Notes under the pieces: model-generated
What the model was told of the DNA's origin: nothing
The model's database searches: none
Seen by the model: only the letters and a program-made list of their open reading frames with translations
Program-made: the position numbers and the translations under genes
In this document: positions 1 to 10,059 of the stretch, piece after piece
How positions within the stretch are numbered: the stretch's first letter is position 1
How the letters are laid out: the number at the start of each line of letters is the position of its first letter
Origin: Poronia punctata
Lineage: Eukaryota > Ascomycota > Sordariomycetes > Xylariales > Xylariaceae
Length of the DNA: 17,368 nucleotides
Direction: 5' to 3'
Assembly (NCBI GenBank): GCA_022579005.1
Contig: MU401894.1
Span: 1 to 17,368, forward strand

Positions 1-1190
1 TTATTAATAGCTATATAAGTTATTAAACTTATAAAAAATAATATTTAAGCGTTAAATAAGCAAATTAACTAGCAAATTAAAAATAAGCACTATAAATTAA
101 CCTATATACCTTTAAACTAAATAAAAGCAAAGCTATTTATTTTTATAAATAAATTATTTGCTAATAACATTAACCTAACTTTTTAAATTAGTTTTATTAT
201 TATTTTTACTACTAAATTAATTTTAAATTATAAGCAAAATAAATATAAAATTACTAGTAATATTATTTACTAAAACTTAAGTAAATATAAGCGCATTATT
301 TAATTTATTTTTACTAGTAAACTATATAATATAGTTAATAAAGTTAATAGCGCTATTGCTTTATATACTACTTTATACTTAATTTTTAAAGTAGGTAAAT
401 TACTTCTAATTTTTTTAATACTTTATACTAATTTTAAGTTGCTTTATTAATATTTTATAAAGCTTAAAAGTATATAAAAAAAAACGCTTTATAATTAATA
501 TAATATTGCTATAAAAGTTTTATAAAATAAGGAAATTATAAAAGTATATTAAATTAACAAAAAGATAACTTTTTAAATTTGTTTTTAAAAAACACTTTTA
601 ACTAAGTACTTAAGTTTTTTATTATAATAAATTAAATGTATATAAAAGTTAAAGCGATAGTAAATTGCTTATAAGTTAAAAATAAAAGCATAAAAAAATA
701 AAAATATAGTTAAAAAAAATAAGTATTAAAATCTTTTTTAATACTATTAACCTTATTAACTATATTAAAGCTATTAAAACGCAAATATTTTATAAATATA
801 AGTATTTAGTTTTTAATATATTAGTTTTAAATTATATTAAACTTACTTTATTAAAAAAGTATATATATATAGTATATATATATAATATATAACTAGTATA
901 TAAAAAGTACGTGTTTTTTATATATTAAATACGTAGTAAGTATATATCTTTTTTATATTGCTAATAAGTTTAAATTATAACGCAAACTTTTATAGCTATA
1001 TAAAACTTGCTAAAAAAAGTCCTTATAACTTTTTTTCCTTTTAATTAATTAAGTTAACATAGTACTATTAATAGTAACGTGTTATAATTACATTTACCCT
1101 AGCCGGACTAACACTAAGATTATAATTAAAAAATATAATTAAAATTAGTAAATATAGCTAATAAAAGTAGCTATTATATGTTGCTAAAAG
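1..1190. other. AT-rich flank, no gene seen
   Basis: This stretch is extremely AT-rich and slightly A-rich on the + strand. All six frames are closed by frequent TAA and TAG codons, and I recognise no domain. It contains alternating TA runs (about 858-900) and, near 1097-1117, a short island that keeps several CC, GG and CG bases. It is the sequence into which the LTR retrotransposon beginning at about 1191 was inserted, so it was once contiguous with the sequence after 7901. It is probably a remnant of an older repeat, but I cannot show that. Confidence 0.6.
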
Positions 1191-1433
1191 TTATAGATTG
1201 GTTAATAGCAGTATAGCTAACTAGGTAGCTTATAGCTATTACTTCCTTTAAATAGTAAATATAAGGCCTGCACCTATAAACAGCTATAGCCCTACTATTT
1301 AGTGCACATATAAGCTTGCACCTTTAATAAAAACTTAAAAGCTTTTTTTTTTGTTTTTTTTTACTTTAAGATTTTTAGTAATAAATTAAGTTACTTTTTA
1401 AAGCCTTGCTTTTTTTATAACTTATTTGCAATA
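1191..1433 (+). repeat. 5' long terminal repeat
   Basis: This copy matches 7659-7901 over 243 bp with no gaps at a constant offset of 6468. By hand count 211 positions are identical, 31 differences are transitions and one is a transversion. The canonical TG start is not visible: the likely start reads tta or ta, as expected if TG became TA. The end reads gcaata where the other copy keeps gcgaca, so the CA end has become TA here. An LTR would have carried the promoter and polyadenylation signal. I cannot place a TATA box meaningfully in such AT-rich DNA. The first half keeps more C and G than the second half. Confidence 0.95.
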
Positions 1434-4384
1434 ATTTTAAGGTTTATAAATTAAATATATAGCTTAAAGACTACTTATATAAATAGTTTTAGTTTATAAA
1501 TTTAATTTAACTTAATAGTACTAGTAAAGCTGTTAAAAACTTAATACTTAGCTACTTTAGTTTTATATTAAGATTATAGCTTAAAAAAATAAAAAATGCG
1601 TAAAAATGTGCGTAGCTATAAAGTAACAAGCTTTAGCTAAAATATTATATATAAATAGCAACTTTATAAAAACTATTTTAAAAGTAAACAAGATTTTTTA
1701 AATAAAAGCTTGCTAATAATTTATTATTGTTTTATGTTTATTTTAAAATATAAACATAAAAACTATAAGTTATAGGCCTAATAAAAAAATATTTAATATA
1801 TTAGCTAACTAAGCTTATATTTTTAATAACTAAATTGCTTTAAAAACTTTTAAAAAACTTTAATATATAATTAATATAGCGCAGTACTAATAAAAAACTT
1901 AAAAATTAGTTTAAGCTTTTATTAAACTATATATTAAAAAAAGTAATAAGCTAGGCTTTTTTTTTGTTGCTTTAACTAAAAATAAAAAAAACACTATACT
2001 TAACTTTAATAGTACTATAAACTTAAATATATTTAAAAACTTTATAAAGACTTACTTAAAAGTAGTGTTTTAAAAATTTAAAATATATATTTTAATATTG
2101 TTAGCTTATTAAGTATAAGCAAATAACGTATATATTTTGCTTACTATAAGCAAAAATATAGCATTTAATTTAATTTATTAAGCTTATTATTTAACTAAGT
2201 TAAGCTTATATAAAGTTGCTATGTTTAAAAAAAAAGTAAAGCTTTTTTAATAAGCTTATAAATAAGCTATAATAGCAATATATATAAGCAATACTAATAA
2301 AACTATAAAGCGCATTATTTAAAAGCTAATTAACGTATATAATAAAATTAATTACTTTAAAACCTAAGTTGCTAATATAAACTAGCAAGTAATAAACCTT
2401 TTAGCATATAATTATTTTATATTTTATAATAATACTTTTTTAACTTTTGCTATACTTTATAAATTTATAAAAGTTAAAATATTAATATTTTATAATAATA
2501 AAAAAAAAATAAGGTTACTTTTAACGTATAGCTATAATATATAAAAAATTGCTTTAAAGCTAATAAAAACTAGTTTATAAATAATAAAGCTAAAATAGCT
2601 AATATTAAATCTTATTTAAAAAATATTATAGCTAAAAACTTATAACTTTATTTATAAAATAACTATTTAAACGTAATTAATATCTTAATTAAGCTATTAA
2701 ACTACTTAAAAAGTAAATATAAAAACGTTAATAAAAAGCAGCAAGTTAAAGTTAAGTATTAAAAACTAAAAATAAAAAGTCTAGCTAATTATTAAATTTT
2801 TAAAAATAGCTTTGTTTGCTTTGTAAGCAAACAGCATATTTTATATATAAAATAAAATAAAGAATTTTATAATAAGCTAACTTTTTAACTATAATAAAAA
2901 AACTATGTTATAATACTTTAATATAGCTATAAACTTTAACTTTTTTGTTTAATACTATACTTAAATAGTATACACTTTTTAATAAAAAAATAAGCACAAA
3001 ATAATTTAAAAGCTAGCTAATAATAATACTTATATTAATAATAGTATAACTAAGCTAACATAGCTAATAATAAATAATATTTAATTTACTTTATTTTAAA
3101 GCAACAAAAAAGGCTTATGCAATAAAACTAAAAAAAATAACTATAACGTAATTAAATTACAATTTAAGCTTTTTACTAAAAAAATAAAAATACTTATTAT
3201 TAAAAGTTATTATTTTAACTATAAAAAATAAAGCTATACTTTTTATAATTGTTTATTAAAAAAAATAACTTAAACTAGCAAGTATAAATTTACGCAATAC
3301 TTATAGTATATAAATATAACCTTAAAAAATAAATATAAACTAAAAAAAATACTAAATAGGCATTAAAAAAATAATTTTAAAGTAAATAAACTTTTATTTA
3401 AAAAAGGCGTTACTTTTAATATATATTAAAACGTATAAAAAACCTAATATTATAAATAAATATATAAAAAAAAAACTTTTTATATTTAGCTATACTTTAT
3501 TAAATAATAAATTATTTTTATTTATAAACAATATACTTAGTAATATAAAAGCTAATATATACGTAGCTATAAATACTAAGCTTGCTAAATAAGTTAAAAT
3601 AAATTTAAACTTTATAATACTAATAAACTTTAACTATTAAATAGTAATAGGGTTTAATAGCAAAAGTAGCTAAAATATTTGCAAAATTTTATTAATTATA
3701 TTTTATATTAATAAGCAAACCTTTAAAAACATTTTATTAATTATTTTATAAATATAATATGCTATAATACTAAAAAAACTATAGTTTAGTTAATATAAAA
3801 TTTTATTAAATTATTAAAATTATTATTTTTTATTTTTTAAAAACTTTTTATAAGGTATTATATGCTAGCTAAGCAATAATAACCTATATTAACTAGTACT
3901 TATAAAAAAACTAACTAAACTATAAAACAGCTTAAAAAAAAACCTTGCTAAAGCAAACATAAAAAAAATAAAAAAGATTATATAAAAAAATAACTTAAAT
4001 AAAAATAATAATAATAAAAAGTAAATATAAAAAATATATAGTAAATAGTTATTAAATGCTTAAAAGCTATATTAAATATAAAAAAATAATATAGCTTAGT
4101 ATAAAAAAAAACTAAATATTAAGTTATGCTTGCTTATAATTTTATTATTTTAACGCATAGTACGCGTTAACTGCTTAAAAGATTAAGTAGAGATAATAAG
4201 CATAAAAAAAGTAAACTTTATTATTAAAAAATAAAAAATAAAGAAATTTTTTAATAACAAAAGCAAAAAATTAAAATAATAAATATTAAAAGTTATATTG
4301 CTAAAATATTATAACTTTTTTTGCACCTTTAAGAAAGTTAATTTAAATAAGCTTTTTTTATAGCAACTTAAAATAAATTACTTT
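1434..4384 (+). pseudogene. Degenerate gag and protease region of the retrotransposon
   Basis: By position this segment, between the 5' LTR and reverse transcriptase, should hold gag, the protease and the start of pol. It is A-rich on the + strand like the rest of the element, but I could not follow a frame or find a sure protease D-S/T-G motif. The only motif-like trace is a C-x2-C-x4-Y pattern at 2813-2839 (codons tgt, tgt, tat), which resembles a CCHC zinc knuckle whose His codon changed from cat to tat; the last Cys is not where expected. A run of AAT codons near 3990-4015 may be a former acidic stretch. The primer-binding site should begin just after 1433, but I cannot match it to a tRNA. 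The gag assignment rests on position, not homology. Confidence 0.6.
2813..2839 (+). other. Possible zinc-knuckle remnant of gag
   Basis: The codons read Cys-Leu-Leu-Cys-Lys-Gln-Thr-Ala-Tyr. That fits the first three ligands of a C-x2-C-x4-H-x4-C knuckle if Tyr (tat) came from His (cat). The expected fourth Cys, five codons on, is ata, which simple C-to-T or G-to-A change does not explain. Its position about 1.4 kb inside the element fits the gag nucleocapsid region. It could be chance. Confidence 0.35.
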
Positions 4385-5075
4385 ATAAAATTTTTTAATA
4401 AAAAGTTACCTAATAACTTAAAATATAGCTTATTATATAAAATGTTTTTTAATAAGCTAAAAGCTATATAAAAGTATTTTGTTAACTACTTAAAAAAAAG
4501 ATTTATAAAAATAAGTAATATACTATAGGCGTTATTAATTTTATTTGTTTAAAAACTTTGTAAAAAACTATAATTTTATATAAACTATAAAAAGTTAAAT
4601 AACTTAATAAAAAAAAACTAATACCTCTTGCTTTTAATTAAAAAAACTTTTTTATAAATCTTTAAAGCAAAAATCTTTATAAAAATAAACGTATAATAAG
4701 CGTTTTATTAAATATAAATAGTAGTAAAAATAAAAAACCTAATAATATTTTATATTAAATATAAAGCTTATAAATATAAAGTATTATTGTTTAGCTTAAC
4801 TAATAGCTTGTTTATATTTTAAAGGTATATTAATAATATGCTATTTAATTACTTAAATTATTTTTGCTATATATACGTTAATAATATCTTTATATACTTT
4901 AATATATTAAAAGAATATTAAAAATATATAAAAAAAGTATTATAAAAACTAAAAAATATAAGACTATAAGCTAATTTAAAAAAATTAAAATTTTATATTA
5001 CTTAATTTAAGTTTTTAAAGTATATAATAAGCTTTAATAGCATTAGTATTAACTTTATTAAAATTAAAGTAGTTT
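4385..5075 (+). pseudogene. pol: Reverse transcriptase domain of pol, RIP-inactivated
   Basis: This domain copied the element RNA into DNA. In one frame (codon starts at 4541, 4688, 4880) the following gypsy RT landmarks can be read. LFV-stop-KL at 4541 corresponds to LFVKKP. A YINYKKLNNL run corresponds to the IDYRKLN block. YLLLLI at 4622-4639 comes from YPLPLI. KAKIFIKINV at 4667-4693 comes from the AKIFTKIDV block. YKVLLFSLTN corresponds to YKVLPFGLTN. The active site tac-gtt-aat-aat at 4874-4885 reads YVNN in place of YVDD, followed by IFIY. The first catalytic Asp (4688-4690) is aac, so all three metal-binding Asp codons now read Asn. Stops sit where Gln, Arg or Trp is expected. RNase H follows in a different frame, so a small indel lies between about 5075 and 5310, probably in the poly-T run near 5111. 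The family identification is secure; the domain limits are approximate. Confidence 0.94.
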
Positions 5076-5310
5076 AAAATTAAGCTATTTTTATAGTTAT
5101 TAAAAGCATATAGTTTTTTTTAAAATTTTACAACTTTTATTAGAAATTTGTTTAAAAATATAGTTAAAAAGCAAAGCTATTAATAGGACTTACTTATTAT
5201 AACGCTGCTTTTATATAAAATAAATACTATAAAAAAGCGTTTTAAAAACTAAAAAAAACGCTAACATTTGCTTTTTTTTTTGCTACTATAATTACAAACT
5301 ACTTATAAAA

Positions 5311-5475
5311 GTTAAAATAAACGTATTAAATAAAGTAGTAGCTAAAGTGCTATTATAACTACGCTTAGATAATAAGTAGTACTTTATTATGTTTTATTTA
5401 AAAATAATAAAAAAAGCAAAATTAAATTATAAAATATATAATAAAAAAATATTAGCAATAGTTTTAGTGTTAAAA
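5311..5475 (+). pseudogene. pol: RNase H domain of pol, RIP-inactivated
   Basis: This domain removed the RNA strand during reverse transcription. It begins at KVKINVLNK (5311 onward), the counterpart of the EIDASD/VSD block, with both Asp codons now Asn (aac at 5320-5322, aat at 5329-5331). Further on, codons reading YFIMFYLK match the WHPVAFYSK block of gypsy RNase H. LNYKIYNKKILAI at 5422-5460 matches the NYEIYDKELLAI block, with Asp to Asn and Glu to Lys. It is in the same frame as the chromodomain but one base off from RT and integrase. Its order directly after RT is typical of Ty3/gypsy pol. Confidence 0.9.
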
Positions 5476-6079
5476 AATAGTATGCAAAGTTAATTAAACA
5501 CTAATAAAAAAGCTGTTTTTAGTTATTATAAACTATAAAGCACTAAAGTACTTTAGTATAAAATAATATTTTAACTTATAGCAAGCTAAATAGTTTATAT
5601 TATTAGCTAAATATAACTTTATAATTATATATAAACTAAAAAAAAAAAATGTTATAGCTAATACTTTATTAAGAAAATAAAAAAACGTTACTACTTCAAA
5701 AGCTAAAAAAAAATTATAATAGTACGCTATACTTTTTAAACTAATAATAATAAAATTTGTAGCTAAGTAAATAAATAAAATATTTACTAAAATATTTATA
5801 TTTAAACTTTAAAAAAAAGTAAAAGATTTTATAAGTTTTTAATTTATTAATAAAATATTATAAAAGAACTAAAATAATTTAAAAATGTAAATATATTAGC
5901 AAAGAATATAAGCTTAAGCTAAAAGTACTAATAACTTATAAGCTTTATAAAATAAGCTAATAATATATAAAAAATAACTAGTAGTGCTAGATTTGCTTTA
6001 TATATATATAAAGCTAATTAAAAAAGCTTATAAATAAATATTAATAGTATACTTAAAAAAAAAAAGAAAATTAGTAGTA

Positions 6080-6600
6080 AAATAGTATTAGTAGCTTAGG
6101 TTAAAAAATAACTATAATAAATATATAGCTAACTGCTTATAATATAAACTAGCAAAAGTTTTAAAAAATAAAATATTAAAAAGACTAATACTATTTTTAA
6201 TACTTAAGCATATATAGCAATACTTAGTAATTAATTTTAAATAAATGCTAAAAAATAAGCATAGGTTTAATAATATAATAGTTATAGTAAATAAGCTAAG
6301 TAAAAAAGCCTAGACTATATCTTATATAATAAAGGTAATTATATAATAAGCAGCTTAAATATATTATAAAAATTTATTTTAAGTTTTTAGCCTGCTTATA
6401 ACTATTACTTTAAATTGCAAACTTTAATTTATATTTACTTTTATTAATAAACTAGCTAAAATTTTAAAAATTATATAAACGCTAGCTTTAGCTAGCTATT
6501 ATAAAACTATAAAGTAAGCAAAAATTATAAATAAATATTTAAACTAATAGCTACGCTTTTATATTAGCTACTATTAAAATAATTAATTAAAAAGAATTTT
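6080..6600 (+). pseudogene. pol: Integrase domain of pol, RIP-inactivated
   Basis: Integrase inserted the cDNA into the genome. The end of the H2C2 zinc finger is readable: Y-stop-stop-L matching the YWWP block at about 6089-6100, then NKYIANC with Cys at 6134-6136 and the partner Cys at 6143-6145 changed to tat (Tyr). The catalytic core follows in the same frame. The first Asp codon is at 6233-6235 in VINFK, the second at 6413-6415 in TLNCK (from the SDRG block), and the Glu codon at 6521-6523 in AKIINKYLN. These read aat, aat and aaa, so D, D, E became N, N, K. The spacing is 59 residues and then exactly 35 residues, the DD35E signature, so no net indel lies inside the core. The run IIVIVNKLSKKA before the second Asp matches the VVVDRLSK block. 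The N-terminal part of the finger is not clear. Confidence 0.95.
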
Positions 6601-7152
6601 AGCAATAAATTATATATAAGCTATAATTTTATATAAGTTTATAAGTTTATTACTTTATAAAGTAAAAATAAAGTTTTTCATACTATTTTACTTTAATTAA
6701 AAAAATAAAACTTTAAAAAAAAAATTAAAAAATCTACTTTAAAAAAAGGCCTAACTATAAAAAAAAGCTTAAAGCAAAGCTTAAAAAATTAAAAACTATG
6801 TTTATATAGCAAAAGCGTATTTATAATAAGCTTAAAAGCAAATAATAAATTAAGCTAATAAAAGTTATAAAAAGTTTAATTTTAATATTAAAAACTATAT
6901 ATTTATTTTAAAAAAACGTTAGTTATAGCAAACTAACTAACTTTTTAATAAGCTTAACTACTTTATAACTTAGTAAAAATTTTAAATATTATATTAAAAT
7001 AGTAATACTTATACTTTTAAAGTGCTATACTTATAGCGTATAATTAATAAGTATTATATAAACTAGCTTTGTAAATACTTTAATAACTTATTATTAAAAT
7101 AAAAAGCTATAAATTTAAATAAAAAAATAATTAAGCTTATAAGCAAAAAAAA

Positions 7153-7311
7153 AAGTTTATAGTTAAAAAGATTTATATATTAAAATTATATTATAATAAA
7201 CTATAATATAAAGTTAATAAAAAAAAAAATACTAATAAAAAATAGTACTTTGCTAAAAACTTTAAAAATAGCGCAAAATTATTAAAAAACTTTTATAAAT
7301 AATATTTTAAA
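7153..7311 (+). pseudogene. C-terminal chromodomain of the retrotransposon polyprotein
   Basis: In one frame the codons read KFIVKKIYILKLYYNKL, a stop, then YKV and, after a Lys/Asn-rich stretch, a stop at 7243-7245 followed by YFAKNFKNSAKLLKNFYK. This matches the chromodomain fold order: V-E-x-I-L/Y, Y-x-V-K-W-x-G, then the W-Y-P-A-x-N-F-K-N block. The stop before YFA sits where the domain has Trp (tgg to tag). Lys codons where Glu is expected fit G-to-A change. Chromodomains at the end of gypsy integrase read methylated histones and guide insertion to heterochromatin. The frame differs by one base from the integrase core, so an indel lies between about 6530 and 7150. Confidence 0.88.
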
Positions 7312-7647
7312 GCTATAAAGCTTTTAATATAGCTTGCTAAATAGTTAAAAGCAGCAAAAAAAAAGAAATTTAATAAACTTTATAAAAATAATAATAAAGC
7401 TATAATAAGTATAACTTAAAAAATATAAAAATAAAACACGTAATAAAAAAGTACTTTATATAGTTAATATAATATAGTTAATTATAAAAAAACTATATTA
7501 TAGCGCAATAGTATAAAGGCTTTAACTATTATAATAATTAGTAAATATTTAAAGCGATCTTTTTTTAGCTAAAAAGCAACTAATTAAAAACTTAAAAAAT
7601 ACTAGTTTAAAGCTAGGTTATGCTTTAAAATAAGTTATTTTTTTTTT

Positions 7648-7655
7648 AAAAAAAG
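7648..7655 (+). other. Candidate polypurine tract
   Basis: A run of seven A bases and a G lies three bases before the likely 3' LTR start. Position and composition fit the primer for plus-strand synthesis in LTR retrotransposons. In DNA this A-rich, only the position next to the LTR gives it weight. Confidence 0.5.
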
Positions 7656-7658
7656 TAG

Positions 7659-7901
7659 TTATAAATTAGTTAATAGCAGTATAGCTAACTAGGTAGCTTA
7701 TAGTTATTACTTTTTTTAAACAATAAATATAGGGCCTATACTTGTAAACAGCTGCAGCCTTACTATTTAGTGCACACATAGGCTTGCACCTTTAACAAGA
7801 ACTTAAAAGCTTTTCTTTTTTTCTCTCTTTACTTTAAGATTTTTAGCAATAAATTAAGTTACCTTTTAAAGCCTTGCCTTCTTTGTGACTTATTTGCGAC
7901 A
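7659..7901 (+). repeat. 3' long terminal repeat
   Basis: This is the downstream copy of the 243-bp LTR. It is the better preserved copy in its second half. It keeps a ctctct run at 7820-7827, ttgtgac at 7884-7890 and the gcgaca end at 7896-7901, all of which are T or A in the 5' copy. In its first half it is the more mutated copy. The 3' CA end is intact at 7900-7901. The sequence just outside (7902-8090) also keeps more C and G than the window average. Confidence 0.95.
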
Positions 7902-9148
7902 CTAAAAAAGTAAAAAAAGTGCAACCTTTATAATTGCCGTTATTAGTTATAAACGCTAATTTTGTATAATTAGCTATTAGTATATAAAAACTTTTTACTT
8001 TTTGCTACTTATTTTATTTCTTTTTTTCTGTTTTACTACTTTTTCTTTTTTTATAAAGCAAAAGAATTAAGGTCCTTTTTTGCGCTACTACTAAAAATTA
8101 ATTAAGTTTATTTTATGGTTTTTTTTTATTTTGCGCTATAATATTTTTTATTGTTTTTAATAACAATTTGTTTTTTAGCTTTATATGCTATATAGTTAAG
8201 CTTAATAGCTCCTTTTAAATCTACGTTGCTTTTTTAATACTTACTATTATAGCTTTTCTTTATTACTTTTATATTAATATTTATAATTCTTTATTTTATA
8301 TACTTTATACTATATTAATTTTTTATATGCTAAACAATGAAAAACGCATTTTTATGTAGTTTAATTAAAATGTTAATCTTTTTATTAGTGTTTTTTTAAC
8401 GCTTTTATTAAATAGATTCTTACTAAACTTATTTATTAAAAGAAATATCTTTATACGCTTTTAGTTTATTTTTATAGTTAGCCTACTGCTTTCTTTTATA
8501 CTAATAAGTACAGCTTTATATAAAGTTTGCTTTTGCTATTTTATAATTATTGCTATTTTTTTAAATATTAAAATAGTGCTTGTACTTTATATATTTACTA
8601 GTTTTATAAACGTTATTATATATACTTTGTTAACCTTACTACTGCTAATAATAGGAATAATAATAATAATAAAAAGAATAATAAAAAAATAGTGTTTTTG
8701 CTATTAAACAAAGTAAATTATAAAAATTAGCTATTGCGATTAAATTAAATAAAAAAAGTAAGTTAAGCAAAGTAAATAGCATTTTAGTAGATTATAGTTA
8801 TACTATAAGTTAATATATTTTCTTTTCTAATTTAGTAACTTATATATATATTTTTAATTATGCTTATTATTATAATGCTTTTATATAGTTAATATAAGCC
8901 TTAATATGTACGTTAAGCTTATTAATAGTAATTAACTATTTTAAAGCTATATTAAAAATTCTTTTTATATAAGCATTTATAAGGTTATTTTTACTGTTAA
9001 CTTATTAAATATTTATAATATCTTTTATTTTATATGCTTTTTTAAAAGCTATAATATTAATTATAAGTTGCTTTTTTTATATTATACTAAGCTTAACAAA
9101 ATATTTTTATAGCAAATAAAACTTTATATAAATAATTTTTAAAATTTA
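7902..9148. other. T-rich AT flank, no gene seen
   Basis: This is sequence downstream of the retrotransposon. The first 190 bases keep more C and G (for example near 7931-7940 and 8071-8085). The rest is T-rich on the + strand with pyrimidine runs (about 7998-8052). No domain is recognisable in any frame. The T-rich composition would fit the reverse strand of an old A-rich transposon. Short ATA/ATT-type simple sequence occurs at about 8650-8690. Confidence 0.5.
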
Positions 9149-9224
9149 TAGCAATTTTAATATATTAATAATCTTTTGTAACGTTATAGCAATTTTAAAA
9201 TATTAATAATTTTTTATAACGTTA
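9149..9224 (+). repeat. 38-bp tandem duplication, two copies
   Basis: Copy 1 is 9149-9186 and copy 2 is 9187-9224. Each starts tagcaatttta and ends taacgtta. They agree at 35 of 38 positions. Two differences are C/T and G/A with copy 2 carrying T and A; the third is T/A. This is a local duplication that later took transition mutations. Confidence 0.85.
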
Positions 9225-10059
9225 TACTAAGTATAATAGTATAATTAACATTTTTTACTATTTTATATAGCTTGCTAGCTAGTACGCTTTAAGTAACTTT
9301 CTTATATTTAAAAAAGCTTTAATATATAATATTACTATAAATAGTAAAGCTATTTTTTATTTAATAATTTATACTAAAAATAATAATAAATTGAAATTAA
9401 AAACTTAAGTTTTTATTATTACTAAAAAAGCTATTAGTAAAAATAAATAGCTTTATACTATAAAAGTTAAAAAAACATATTATAAACTTTAATTTTTATT
9501 TTAAGTTTGCTATTATAGCTGCGCGTTTAGTACTTTAATATTATTTTTTATTAGTTAAGTAACTTATATAGCAGCAAATCGGTTATATAATGCTTTTAGT
9601 TTGCATATAAATATAATATATGCTTTTAAGCTTATTATACAATATATTACTATATAACATTTAGTGCTTTTTTATTAACTAGCTAAAAGTTTTAAGCTTG
9701 TTTTTTTTATTTAAGTATAAAGTTATTATTTTAAATTTTAATTCTTACTTTATTAAATTTAATAAGTTAGTTATATAACAAGATTGTTTTATTTTTCGCT
9801 TAAAAACAGCTTTTTTTTCTCCTTTTTAAAAAACCTTTTTAATACTATATTAAATATATTATTAGTTTAAAGCTTAATAATGCTAAATTTCTTTAATTTT
9901 ACATTTATATATAAAAAGTATAAATTATATATTAAAATTTTTATTTTTAGCTTTATATATAATAAATATAGTACGTTTTAAATTAGTATATTTTAAGTTT
10001 TGCTAACCTATATAAAGGTTATATAATATATAAAAAAGTACTAAAATATATATATATTT

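Larger units (their letters stand above)
1191..7901 (+). mobile_element. Dead Ty3/gypsy chromovirus LTR retrotransposon
   Basis: This is a full-length LTR retrotransposon of about 6.7 kb with 243-bp direct LTRs at both ends. The internal order is gag/protease region, reverse transcriptase, RNase H, integrase, chromodomain. Integrase lying after RNase H marks it as Ty3/gypsy rather than copia, and the C-terminal chromodomain places it among chromoviruses. In that family the chromodomain binds histone marks and steers integration into heterochromatin. Every domain carries in-frame TAA/TAG codons and loss of catalytic residues by G-to-A or C-to-T change, so it cannot move on its own. Readable frames shift: RT and integrase share one frame, RNase H and the chromodomain share another, which implies a few small indels. 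A possible target duplication, ctaaaa, lies at 1184-1189 and 7902-7907. It is weak because the exact LTR start is uncertain by one or two bases. Confidence 0.95.

Noticed and set aside
858..900. Alternating TA run as a possible origin or promoter
   Set aside because: Such runs are common in this composition, and no gene or conserved element lies next to it.
3640..3700. Possible retroviral-type aspartic protease motif (a LLNS reading)
   Set aside because: No downstream protease block follows in frame, so the Asp-Ser-Gly motif could not be supported.
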